From: Myxococcales bacterium
Lineage (GTDB): Bacteria; Myxococcota_A; Bradymonadia; Bradymonadales; Bradymonadaceae
DNA length: 41,681 nt
Direction: 5' to 3'
Assembly (NCBI GenBank): GCA_026988815.1
Contig: JALSKP010000703.1
Span: forward strand, 1-41,681
Made by a program: the position numbers and the translations under genes. The notes under the pieces were generated by a model, which saw only the letters and a program-made list of their open reading frames with translations, was not told the origin of the DNA and searched no databases. The first letter of the stretch is position 1. Each line of letters begins with the position of its first letter. Shown piece after piece: positions 9,589 through 18,650 of this stretch.

Positions 9589-10035
9589 ATGGGCTTATTA
9601 CAAAACGGAAAATGGGTAGATCAGTGGTACGATACAAACAAAACCAAAGGTCATTTTAAACGTTCTGTATCTCAATTTAGAGATCGAATTTCAGAAAATG
9701 ATGAGACCTTTCCCGCAGAAAAGAATCGATACCATCTTTACATTTCCTATGCCTGTCCGTGGGCCCACCGAACGTTAATTTTTAGGAAAATAAAGGGATT
9801 AGAAAAGATGATTTCTTTTTCTTCAGTCCACTGGTTTATGGGTGACCAAGGTTGGACCTTTGCGTCCAGTCCGGGTCAGGTTGATGAAATTAACGGTCGT
9901 CGATTTTTGCACGAAATTTATACACAGGTTGAAGGTGAGTATTCGGGGCGGGTTAGCGTACCCGTGTTATGGGATAAAAAGACAAATTGAATCGTAAGCA
10001 ATGAGTCTTCGGAGATCGTTAGGATGTTCAACTCT
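9589..10035 (+). pseudogene. Truncated ECM4/YqjG-type glutathione S-transferase (glutathionyl-hydroquinone reductase)
   Basis: MGLLQNGKWVDQWYDT...ISYACPWAHRTLIFRKIKGL...VPVLWDKKTN then in-frame TGA (9988-9990), then the same frame continues IVSNESSEIVRMFNSA before homology ends. Confidence 0.8.
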
Positions 10036-10140
10036 GCTGCTGATCGCCGACTTTGCGATACCAAGTTGATCGGCTGCTTTGGTAATCGTTCCTGCTTCAA
10101 CGATTTTTACGAAGATTTTCATTTCTAAAAACTGGCTCAT
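10030..10140 (-). pseudogene. Truncated LysR-family regulator (N-terminal HTH only)
   Basis: MSQFLEMKIFVKIVEAGTITKAADQLGIAKSAISSRV matches the LysR HTH; downstream sequence is antisense of the GST fragment. Confidence 0.75.
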
Positions 10141-10335
10141 CTCATTCTCCAAAATATCAACAATTCCGATTCTATGCAGCTTATTGATTCCAAGGGGTAC
10201 GAATAATGTACTTATTGTGCTCCAAATAGGAACGAGGAGTTCCAAAACATAGGCTTTATTTATCAAAATTGTAAGGTTAGGGTGCGTTTGTTCACACATT
10301 CCAATCTCTGAGGTCGGAATACAAAAAGGAAAAAA

Positions 10336-11001
10336 ATGAAAGCATTAATAATTATCGCACTTGTCGGATTCTCAATGGGATGCAAGAGCGAACTTGACGG
10401 TAAAACGAAAGCCAAGGTTTCTGAAGCGAAAGAAATCGTAAAGAAGGTGGAGAAGAAAGTTGAAGAGAAAGGCACTACCGACGTTGCGTCAAAAACGATG
10501 GCCCTCGCTAAAACCTCCTATTTCGGATTCGTAGGCGCGAAAGCGGTCGGCGATCACGCAGGTAATTTCACGGATTTTAACGGGAGCATTTCCGTAAAAG
10601 GTAAGGTTGTAGAGAGTTTGAAAATTCAGGTTAAAACAAGTTCTTTGATCGTTGATAAAGGCGATATGACCGATGAATATCACAAGAAACTAGGATCCCA
10701 CTTAAAGTCGCCGGATTTCTTCGACGTTGCAAAGTTCCCAAAAGCGTCCTTCGTTTCGACGCAAATCAAGGAAGACAAGAAAGGCACAACAACTCATCTC
10801 GTTACAGGAAATCTTAATATCCGTGGCGTAAAGAAATCCGTGAGCTTCCCTGCGACAATTACCTTCGATAAGGGCGTCGTCAATGCTTCGGCTGAGTTCA
10901 AAATCAATCGTGGTGATTTTGGAATCGTCTACAAAGGGATGGCCGATAACCTCATCAAAGAAGAAGTTCTTCTCAAGGTTAAATTTTCATCTAAGGGATA
11001 A
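10336..11001 (+). CDS. YceI-family lipoprotein
   Basis: Lipobox GFSMGCKS; SLIVDKGDMTDEYHKKLGSHLKSPDFFDVAKFPKASFVST, GNLNIRGVKKSVSFPATI are YceI motifs. Confidence 0.88.
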   Translation: MKALIIIALVGFSMGCKSELDGKTKAKVSEAKEIVKKVEKKVEEKGTTDVASKTMALAKTSYFGFVGAKAVGDHAGNFTDFNGSISVKGKVVESLKIQVKTSSLIVDKGDMTDEYHKKLGSHLKSPDFFDVAKFPKASFVSTQIKEDKKGTTTHLVTGNLNIRGVKKSVSFPATITFDKGVVNASAEFKINRGDFGIVYKGMADNLIKEEVLLKVKFSSKG

Positions 11002-11113
11002 TTTCCTTGGGCGCCACATTTTCGAAACGCCAAAAAACATCTTCCTTCAAAAAAGATGCTTTATCTTTCATAAAGGGGCCCTATCTTCTTAGCGACGTAG
11101 GTGAGGTCCGAAT

Positions 11114-11965
11114 ATGCAAAGTGTTATAGATGTAAATCCAAGTAATTTTCAAAAAGAAGTCATCGATAGATCTAACGATGTGCCGGTTGTTGTGGATTTT
11201 TGGTCGCCAAGTTGTGGTCCGTGTATGGTTTTGGGTCCCCAGCTCGAAGAGCTTGCTGCCCAAGGTGACGGAAATTGGATTCTTGCGAAAGTAAATACGA
11301 GTGATCCACAGAATCAAAATTTAGCGATGGATTTTCGCATTCAGGGTATTCCCGCGGTGAAGGCGTTTAAGAATGGGAAAGTTATCGACGAATTCGTCGG
11401 AGCCCTCCCTCGACCTCAGGTGGAAGCGTGGTTGAAGAAATTTCTACCCAACGATCTTGATACCTTGTCAGTTGCGGGAAGAGAAGCGTTGGAAAAAGGC
11501 GAATTGGAAACAGCGAGTCAGATATTTACCGCGCTCAAAGAGATGAAGGGTGACGATCCTCGTGGCGCTCTTGGTCTTGCCGAAATTGCGTTGGCCAATG
11601 AAGACAAACCGACAGCTCTGCGTTTATTCGAAAGCATAGATGAGTGGAGAATTAAAGAGGTCAAGGCCTGGCATGCTAGGGTTTGGCTCCTTATCGAAGC
11701 GTTCGGAAAAGATATATCGGTTTACGAAAAAGCGATCCAAGACAATCCCTTGGATTACGACGCTCGTTACGAGCTGGCGATGCTTCACGCGACAGCCAAG
11801 GAATATGAGTCAGCCCTTGAGCAGTTGATCTATATCGTTTCAGTCAATCCGACATTTCGCGAAGAGGCCGCTCGCCTTGCCGCAATTCGCCTCTTTGAAC
11901 TCATCGGAGTGGATACGGAGATGGCGATGGAATGGCGAAAGAAATTGGGTAGAGCGATGTACTAA
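11114..11965 (+). CDS. Thioredoxin-TPR co-chaperone (CnoX/YbbN-like)
   Basis: VVVDFWSPSCGPCMVLGPQLEELA (CGPC), IQGIPAVKAFKNGKVIDEFVGALP, followed by TPR-like C-terminal half. Confidence 0.85.
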   Translation: MQSVIDVNPSNFQKEVIDRSNDVPVVVDFWSPSCGPCMVLGPQLEELAAQGDGNWILAKVNTSDPQNQNLAMDFRIQGIPAVKAFKNGKVIDEFVGALPRPQVEAWLKKFLPNDLDTLSVAGREALEKGELETASQIFTALKEMKGDDPRGALGLAEIALANEDKPTALRLFESIDEWRIKEVKAWHARVWLLIEAFGKDISVYEKAIQDNPLDYDARYELAMLHATAKEYESALEQLIYIVSVNPTFREEAARLAAIRLFELIGVDTEMAMEWRKKLGRAMY

Positions 11966-12027
11966 TTTCTTTTTTTTTGGATACAAAAAAAGCCCCTTGT
12001 CGGAGCGATTTCTTTCGTTTTTCGATT

Positions 12028-12459
12028 TTAGCTTTCTAAGGCTGAGATGACTTTCTCGCCTAATTTGTTGAGTGAATCAACCTGGTTCGATGTAATTCCA
12101 GCGAAGAATTTTTCGTCAGCTTTTGCAACAGCTACGATTGCAGTGTCAGCAACTTTTTTCCCTTTAGCGTAGAGCTCAAGATTATTTGCGCGCTTGTCAG
12201 TTTTTGATTTTTTGATCTTAACAAGTTTTTTGTCTTGGAGTCCGCGAACAGACTTCGAGATCGTCATCTTATCGATATTGGTTTGGGCAACAAGAAGGGC
12301 CTGAGTAACATCTTGACCATCTTTCTCAAATCCAATCATTGCTGCAAGAATGGCGAATTGTGTTTGAGTAATTTCGAATTCTCCAAGAACCTCAGCGAGG
12401 TTTCTTTGCCAAAGCGCAGTGAGTTTCCAAAGAGTGAATCCGGTCGTTGATTTAGCCAT
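12028..12459 (-). CDS. MarR-family transcriptional regulator
   Basis: FEITQTQFAILAAM...TNIDKMTISKSVRGLQDKKLVKIKKSKTDKRANNLELYAKGKKVA. Confidence 0.85.
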   Translation of the reverse strand: MAKSTTGFTLWKLTALWQRNLAEVLGEFEITQTQFAILAAMIGFEKDGQDVTQALLVAQTNIDKMTISKSVRGLQDKKLVKIKKSKTDKRANNLELYAKGKKVADTAIVAVAKADEKFFAGITSNQVDSLNKLGEKVISALES

Positions 12460-12596
12460 TATATTTCCTTTTGTTGGAGGTTATTATCAACTACTTACAC
12501 GTCTTTGCTTGGAAGGTAAAGAAAATTGTAAAAAAACCTACTAAGTTTCATAGATTATGAACGAAAGGAAGACGCTCGATTGGTCCCATTGGCTCC

Positions 12597-12770
12597 TTGT
12601 TTTCCGATTTGTGGATCTACCAAAAGGATATCGAAGATGGCCCAAGGTCGATTGTTTATAGGACTATAAGAGGTTTCGTTTTAAGGGAAGGCGAGGATTA
12701 TCAGTCAGGTTTTAGTCAGCGAGAGTGTCGTTCAAAAGAAGGGGAATGTTCTGTGATTTTATTATCGTAG
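12597..12770 (+). CDS. Possible small ORF (57 aa), TTG start, unknown
   Basis: Open frame LFSDLWIYQKDIEDGPRSIVYRTIRGFVLREGEDYQSGFSQRECRSKEGECSVILLS* in a large gap; no other support. Confidence 0.2.
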   Translation: MFSDLWIYQKDIEDGPRSIVYRTIRGFVLREGEDYQSGFSQRECRSKEGECSVILLS

Positions 12771-12822
12771 CGCGAAGCTATGTAACTTTCGTTACTAATC
12801 ATCTTAGTAAAGTAGCATATAT

Positions 12823-13443
12823 TTAGTGATTGTATCGTTTTTCTTTGAGTGTGGAGTCAAGATTCATGAACCATTGATCCTCTGCACCATCGGTACAACT
12901 ATAATTGAGCTCTGTTAGTTCTGGTTCTACAGTATCTCCTTCTTTGTTGACGTTCTTCTTTTTGTCTTTCTTCTTCTTTTTGGGACGCAAAATTTTCTTA
13001 TCGAATTCATCGAAGCAAAGACCACCACGACACGACCCGCCAATGGGACAATCGGGGTTTCTCTTCATAAAGTAGAGAATAATTTCCCCCTCTTCGGGTT
13101 TGTCTTTTACATTAAGGCGTTGGAATTTGACTTCCAGGTGGACGCGGGCTCTGGACCCGTCGACCTCGCTTTTGATAATCCTAAACTCGCGAATATCCAA
13201 CATTTCCGGTTTCATCAGAAATAGTTTTTCGATTGTTCGGCCGATATCAACACGGTCCCTTTCCAGCTTGTGGTGATAGAGCGAGGCCTGTCGAAAATCT
13301 TTAAACTGCACATCTGCTAAGAATTTTTCCGAGAGCTCATTGACCAATGCCGTCTTTCCAAACTTGGGGCCGTAATAAAGGGCGCCAAAAACACCGGCCA
13401 TGAGCAAGACGAGCGACAATGTGATGAGTGTTGTTTTGCGCAT
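12823..13443 (-). CDS. Hypothetical membrane-anchored protein
   Basis: N-terminal TM segment, Cys pairs (CPIGGSCRGGLCFDEFDKK), Lys-rich linker. Confidence 0.6.
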   Translation of the reverse strand: MRKTTLITLSLVLLMAGVFGALYYGPKFGKTALVNELSEKFLADVQFKDFRQASLYHHKLERDRVDIGRTIEKLFLMKPEMLDIREFRIIKSEVDGSRARVHLEVKFQRLNVKDKPEEGEIILYFMKRNPDCPIGGSCRGGLCFDEFDKKILRPKKKKKDKKKNVNKEGDTVEPELTELNYSCTDGAEDQWFMNLDSTLKEKRYNH

Positions 13444-13445
13444 GT

Positions 13446-14342
13446 CTACTCCAAGGGTCGCGTTCTTAAAAATTCGCCCATTTTTTTCAAAACAGGTTCC
13501 AGCATCGATGTACGTCTAAAAATAAGTCGAAAAGAATCGCTTTGTAAGTTCTCATCGTCACAAAGACGAACCAAGATTCCCTCCTCCAATTCGCGGTGCA
13601 CCATGTATTCGGGGACGACGGCGATGCCTTCCTGCCTGAGAAGAAGTTGAATAATCGCTGCACCGGCGCCGCAAGAGCGAATTCTTTTGAAGGAAATATT
13701 ACCAACCTTTGACGTGAGATAACGGGTCAAAGGAAGGGAGCTATTGATGTCGAGAAGGACGTGATCCTTAGCGTCGCTAAAGTTATCAAAAGGACATTGC
13801 TCAAGAAGCTCAGGCGTGGCCACGAAGACATAATATTCAGGATGCAAAAATTCAGATAACCACGAACTTCGAGCGATGGGTGCACTTGTGATAATCCCAT
13901 CTACCTGGCCCATCTGTAATTTGCTTTCGATATCTTGGCCGGAGCCAAAATACATATCAATATCCCAATTGGGGTAGAGATTTTGAAGTTCCAGGACGCT
14001 CGGAAGGACCCAAGACATCCCGAGTTCGTATCGCGTGGCGAGTGTAATGTGGGCTGGAGGTTCGCAATCTTCGACGACTGCGTTAATGCAAGCTCGCGAG
14101 TCCCGGATTGTAATTTCTGCCACAGGGACAAGACGCCGCCCAGCTTCGGTTAATTCCACATGACGAGTCGTTCTTACAAAGAGGCTCACCTTGAGTTGGT
14201 CTTCAAGTTGACGAATACGTTGACCAAAAGCGGCAGGGGTTAGGGCCATTTGTTGAGCTGCTTGACGGAAATTCAGATGCGTCGCCCCTGCGATAAAACA
14301 TTGTAGATTTTCTATAGAGGGAAGATGTCCGAGTCCGATCAT
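13446..14342 (-). CDS. LysR-family transcriptional regulator
   Basis: LQCFIAGATHLNFRQAAQQMALTPAAFGQRIRQLEDQLKVSLFVRTTRHVELTEAGRRLV and full-length LysR substrate-binding domain. Confidence 0.92.
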   Translation of the reverse strand: MIGLGHLPSIENLQCFIAGATHLNFRQAAQQMALTPAAFGQRIRQLEDQLKVSLFVRTTRHVELTEAGRRLVPVAEITIRDSRACINAVVEDCEPPAHITLATRYELGMSWVLPSVLELQNLYPNWDIDMYFGSGQDIESKLQMGQVDGIITSAPIARSSWLSEFLHPEYYVFVATPELLEQCPFDNFSDAKDHVLLDINSSLPLTRYLTSKVGNISFKRIRSCGAGAAIIQLLLRQEGIAVVPEYMVHRELEEGILVRLCDDENLQSDSFRLIFRRTSMLEPVLKKMGEFLRTRPLE

Positions 14343-14360
14343 GGGTCCCTCTCTAGTGGG

Positions 14361-14858
14361 CTATACTTCGAAAATTTGGTCTATTTCAGCGTCAACTTTT
14401 TCGGGTTCCTGACCTTTTACCAAGCCGATTTCTTGAACGAGCAGTCGCTTTGCGATCTCCAACATTCCTTTTTCGCCTGAGCTTAGGGTCTTTCGGGTTC
14501 GCAACATGTTTACATCTCGAATAACTTCGGCGATCCGGTAGGCGTCGCCCGAGTTAATTTCGATACCGTAGGCACGCTGTCTCCGATTCCAAGCTTGCAT
14601 GTCAATTTCAACATCCCGGATACGAAGAAGATCGTAAATTTCTTCGATTTGCTTTTCGTTGATAAGCGGTCGCAAACGGACCTCTTCAACATTACCAACC
14701 GGAATTTTCATTTTTGTATTTGTGGCCAATGTGAGTAACTCATAGAATTCTTGAGTTTCACCCATAATCGTCATGGTTAAAATATCACTAACCCGGGCAA
14801 CCCCAAATTTAGGGTAAACCATCAAATCACCAACTGAAAGCGCTTCTGATTCTGCCAT
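14361..14858 (-). CDS. CarD-family transcriptional regulator
   Basis: LSVGDLMVYPKFGVARVSDI...YELLTLATNTKMKIPVGNVEEVRLRPL and CarD C-terminal helical domain (NRRQRAYGIEINSGDAYRIAEVIRDV). Confidence 0.9.
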   Translation of the reverse strand: MAESEALSVGDLMVYPKFGVARVSDILTMTIMGETQEFYELLTLATNTKMKIPVGNVEEVRLRPLINEKQIEEIYDLLRIRDVEIDMQAWNRRQRAYGIEINSGDAYRIAEVIRDVNMLRTRKTLSSGEKGMLEIAKRLLVQEIGLVKGQEPEKVDAEIDQIFEV

Positions 14859-14956
14859 TTATATTGAGCCTTTTGTTTCGATAACTAACACCTAGCCTAT
14901 CGCCGCGATCAAGACGCGACAAATATTACAAGATTACACGATAAAAACAAAGTGGA

Positions 14957-15295
14957 TTATTTCTTTACCGCTTTAACTTTTTTACGTTCAAGATCGAGCA
15001 ACTTTGAGGTCGAAAAAGTTGCGATTTTTTTAGCGTAATCCGCGTTTCCACCAGAAAAATGCTTTTTTGTAATGACATCTACTAAAGCTTCTCTTGTTTT
15101 CCATTTGGAGATAAGGGTCTCGTTTGCAGCAAGCAAACGAAGAAGTTTAATATTACTCATCACGCTAATTCTGTTTTCAAAATGTTCTTTTTCTTCGTTC
15201 TCAGGGCAGGTCAAAAAAGCGAGAACTTTTTTAGCTAGCTTTTCTTTAGAACCATGAATTTCGTTTACTTTTTGAAGAGGGCTTTTTTTTGCCAT
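14957..15295 (-). CDS. Hypothetical basic helical protein (ORF opens at 15322)
   Basis: MAKKSPLQKVNEIHGSKEKLAKKVLAFL... with clean start and stop; no family recognised. Confidence 0.6.
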   Translation of the reverse strand: MAKKSPLQKVNEIHGSKEKLAKKVLAFLTCPENEEKEHFENRISVMSNIKLLRLLAANETLISKWKTREALVDVITKKHFSGGNADYAKKIATFSTSKLLDLERKKVKAVKK

Positions 15296-15433
15296 TTCGG
15301 ACTCCTGGATGTTCGCCGCCATGTGTTTCTAGCCCGGAGTGAGGTAGAAGACGTAGGCAACTTGTTTATTTTGAGAATCTAAATAAGATGCTCATCCGCT
15401 TTTGGCGGCGGCGATATATACCAAAGGTGACCC

Positions 15434-16945
15434 ATGAAAGCAAGCTTCGCATCCCTCCTCGTGATCTTCGCGCTCTCCTGCACGCAGGAAACCGAGGGTT
15501 CCAAATCCTCAAGCACAGACGAAGAATCGAAAATAGAGACGAAAAAACAACAAGAACCCAAACGTATTCCACCCAAAAACGTCGTTTATGAAGAAGGACC
15601 TCTACCATCCTCAGACGCTGTTATCGGCCACGCCGGCGAGGTTAGCGTTAACGTGGGCGACTTTGAGTTTGCGTCGAAATTAGCCCTCGTTGTCGCAGGA
15701 AAAAAAGATCCCACCCTTCCCGCAGATCGTATGGCTCTACCCCATGTTCATTTTACGATGACCCAATCTTTGCTCTCTCGCCGGATGGCGAAAAAAAAGG
15801 CCCTTGAGCGAGGCCTCAAGGTCAGTCGGGAGGAAGCCATCGCTTGGATCGCAAAACAAAAGCAACTTGCCTACCTAACCGAAAAAGATGCGAAGGCGGA
15901 TGAGATTCTCAAACCTTATGCGATCACTTACGACCAATTGATCGATTTTGCGAGCTATGAGGTCTTTGTCGAAAAGTTCGTTGAGTCGGAACTAAAAGCC
16001 GTCGAAAAAGATGAAATCTGGAAAGCTTATGCCGCGGAAAAAAATCGAGTTAAGGCACTTGTGGCCTCAGCTCATAATATTCCTAAAGGATCTGAGATCG
16101 ATGCCTTCGTTGAAAAAAACGAAAAACGAATCGTAACTTATTTTGAGAAAAATAAGAAAAAATTCAGAAATCCAAAACGTGTTAAATTGGACATTTTACA
16201 ACTTAAACCCAAAGATAAAGACAGGAAAGAAGAAATACTGAAAAAGGCCAGCGAGGCCCTCCGAAAGGGCGAAAGATTGGAAGATATCGCCAAAAAATAT
16301 GACCTCATAAAAAAAGAAAATAGTAAGCTCATTTACCAGGAGAACGCCAAAGCCTTTAAATCTAAGTTGGGGAGCGTAGGGTGGGAAAAGAAAGGACCCA
16401 GAGGAAGCTATGCTTGGATGGTGCGTGGATTCACTCCTTCTTCAGAGGGCGAGTTAAACCGCTCAACCCGGCGAGAAATCGCTGCTAAATTACTTCGCAA
16501 AGAAACGATAAGTCCAGCGTTAGTCGAACGTATGGAACTCGCCAAAGTTCGCGTTCTGAAAAATATGACGGTCAAAAATGCAAAGAAAAAGGGTACGAAA
16601 CTAACGGTTTTGGGCCTTCGATGGAGAGTGAGTGAGTTTACGAATCGAGGCGTTATTAAAGAATTTGGACTTGTTGAGAATCTCGTTAAAGACGCATTTG
16701 AGCACGAGGTGGGGTTTATAGGAGGACCGCTCAAATCTAGAGAATACGCATATATTTATAAAATCCTCAAAAAAGAACATGCCAATCGCGCCCTCTTTGA
16801 TAAAAAGTACGATGAATTTCGGGTCGCTTACCTGAACGCCAAGCGAAGCCAAGTGATGCCGATTTTTATGTCTCAGTTCACCAATACCAATATTGATACC
16901 AAAGCCCTACGCATTAAATGGGGCGTCTTACAAAAGAAGTCTTAA
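15434..16945 (+). CDS. SurA/PpiC-like lipoprotein (peptidyl-prolyl isomerase/chaperone fold)
   Basis: Lipobox FALSCTQ; SurA_N-like helical region; parvulin-like YFEKNKKKFRNPKRVKLDILQLK...ASEALRKGERLEDIAKKY...LGSVGWEKKG. Confidence 0.6.
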   Translation: MKASFASLLVIFALSCTQETEGSKSSSTDEESKIETKKQQEPKRIPPKNVVYEEGPLPSSDAVIGHAGEVSVNVGDFEFASKLALVVAGKKDPTLPADRMALPHVHFTMTQSLLSRRMAKKKALERGLKVSREEAIAWIAKQKQLAYLTEKDAKADEILKPYAITYDQLIDFASYEVFVEKFVESELKAVEKDEIWKAYAAEKNRVKALVASAHNIPKGSEIDAFVEKNEKRIVTYFEKNKKKFRNPKRVKLDILQLKPKDKDRKEEILKKASEALRKGERLEDIAKKYDLIKKENSKLIYQENAKAFKSKLGSVGWEKKGPRGSYAWMVRGFTPSSEGELNRSTRREIAAKLLRKETISPALVERMELAKVRVLKNMTVKNAKKKGTKLTVLGLRWRVSEFTNRGVIKEFGLVENLVKDAFEHEVGFIGGPLKSREYAYIYKILKKEHANRALFDKKYDEFRVAYLNAKRSQVMPIFMSQFTNTNIDTKALRIKWGVLQKKS

Positions 16946-16952
16946 ACATCGA

Positions 16953-17626
16953 TTACTTTATTTTTTCTTCAATCTTTACCCCATGAATAATGACTTTTTG
17001 ATCTGATTCACTACGATTGTTGGTCGCACCAATCTGAACAACATCAAATTGAATAGGCTCTCTGATAAACAGCATCGTTTCCGGGGATAATTCCTGAATC
17101 GCATCTCTAATGAGAACCGGATCCAAAATTATCGTTCCTTTCATGCGGAGCACATCTACAAATGTTCCTTGGTTAAGAACGCGAAGGATACAATAAGAGC
17201 TCGCCTGTTCGAGATCGAAGGTGGCCAAAGAAAGCGCCGACTTCTCGTTATCGACACCAAATTTGAATTCCACTTCAATGATCGTCCTACGATCGAGCTC
17301 AACGAAAAAATCTGATCGAAAGCTAGAAAGACGGGCTTTGATCGTTTCATTGTTGTCGCGACCGGGAAGTTCGCCGCGATCTAAAATCAGTCGACCATCC
17401 GCCGCAATCCCGCTCCTGTCCCTTTTCCGTCGATTTCAACATCGTCGGTATCCTCGATATCGAGAAGCGTACTGAAGCCAAGCGTTTTTTTTACGGTTAC
17501 ACTGAAGGTCATTTTGACAACATCCCCTGTAGCAAATTTAAACCGAATTTTCCTAACCCCATCTTCAACACCACTCCATTTGCTCGGCCGAGTACTAAAT
17601 TCCATGCCTCTCTCTGAGAGTTCCAT
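16953..17626 (-). pseudogene. Hypothetical protein gene split by a single frameshift near 17405
   Basis: MELSERGMEF...DVEIDGKGTGAG (17626-17387 frame) continues in another frame as IAADGRLILDRGELPGRDNNETIKARLSSFRSDFFVELDRRTIIEVEFKFGVDNEKSALS... to the 16953 stop. Confidence 0.7.
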
Positions 17627-17849
17627 TGAATTCGCGGGAGCATTAGGATGTGAATTTTGAATTTGACCCTATGCATTTAGACCAATCAGGCTGGCCGGTA
17701 CTTGATCGTAGAGGCTCACACGACAGTGACATAAGAAAAAAAACGTACCAAATAAAATAACGCTTACTTACACTCAAGTAGGGACCTTTTGAAGATAGGT
17801 TAATGTGATTTCTATTTAAACGATTTTCTTAAATTCACGATAAAAAACG

Positions 17850-17878
17850 AAAAAACCCCGCATAAGCGAGGCTTTTTC
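17850..17878. terminator. Rho-independent-like hairpin
   Basis: AAAAACCCCGC-ATAA-GCGAGGCTTTTT, imperfect stem flanked by A and T runs on both strands. Confidence 0.55.
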
Positions 17879-17906
17879 GGCGTTCCCATTTGAGGCGTCA
17901 CAAATT

Positions 17907-18035
17907 ATGTGCGTGTCCACCACCCATATCATCCAAGAAAGTTCGGTTTTAGTCAAAGCTTTGAAAAAAATTGCTCAGAAGGTGCGTTGGAACGAAACAA
18001 TTGGCGCTCGCTTTGCGCTAGGTCGCCATATTTAA
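17907..18035 (+). CDS. Possible small ORF (42 aa), unknown
   Basis: MCVSTTHIIQESSVLVKALKKIAQKVRWNETIGARFALGRHI*, ATG to TAA in the gap before the convergent DUF192 gene. Confidence 0.2.
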   Translation: MCVSTTHIIQESSVLVKALKKIAQKVRWNETIGARFALGRHI

Positions 18036-18041
18036 ATCCGA

Positions 18042-18650
18042 TTACTTTTCGATATCTTGCCACGCCTCAACATGTGTGAGCGCCATGCGATCACCGGCAT
18101 GGATCCCTAACGCTTTGGCCTGACCGGCTAGGAGCTCAAGGACGTACTTTGCGGGCTTATCAACGCCCCTAGCCAGTTCTGTCTTGGGTTCCGCGTTTTC
18201 GACGATGCCTTGCACAATGCCCTTTTCATCGATGAACAACATATCGAGTGGAATAAGTGTATTTTTCATCCAAAAACTACGGACGCGAACATCGTCATAA
18301 ATGAAAAGCATGCCCCAATCCTTCTTCATGGATTTTCGGTACATTAAGCCACGTGTCATTTCCTTCACGGAGACGGCGAGTTCCAAACTGAAGGTCACCT
18401 TTCCTTTTTTCGTTTGAAGGATTGCTTTAGGTGTGGATTCTGAGCCTTCTCCTGTTATCGCAGGTGGGGTCACGCATTTGGCGGCAATGCATCTATAATA
18501 AGTGTCACATTGATCGTCAATTTTACACGCAAAGGATTTCGCCTCTTCTGTAACGCTTTTACTCGGCGTTTCATTTGTCGAATTTTTTTCGGCCTTGGGA
18601 CTCTGGCAAGCGCATAAGAAGAGCGCCGCGAGGGCGAAGCGGTAACTCAT
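18042..18650 (-). CDS. DUF192-family lipoprotein
   Basis: Signal/lipobox LFLCACQS; VKEMTRGLMYRKSMKKDWGMLFIYDDVRVRSFWMKNTLIPLDMLFIDEKGIV is the DUF192 core. Confidence 0.9.
   Translation of the reverse strand: MSYRFALAALFLCACQSPKAEKNSTNETPSKSVTEEAKSFACKIDDQCDTYYRCIAAKCVTPPAITGEGSESTPKAILQTKKGKVTFSLELAVSVKEMTRGLMYRKSMKKDWGMLFIYDDVRVRSFWMKNTLIPLDMLFIDEKGIVQGIVENAEPKTELARGVDKPAKYVLELLAGQAKALGIHAGDRMALTHVEAWQDIEK

Noticed and set aside
10229-10243. GGAAC-GAGGA-GTTCC inverted repeat near the truncated LysR
   Set aside because: Arms of 5 bp are too short to claim an operator without conservation data.
16300-16330. A-rich runs in the SurA-like gene as possible programmed frameshift sites
   Set aside because: The reading frame is continuous from 15434 to 16945, so no frameshift is needed.
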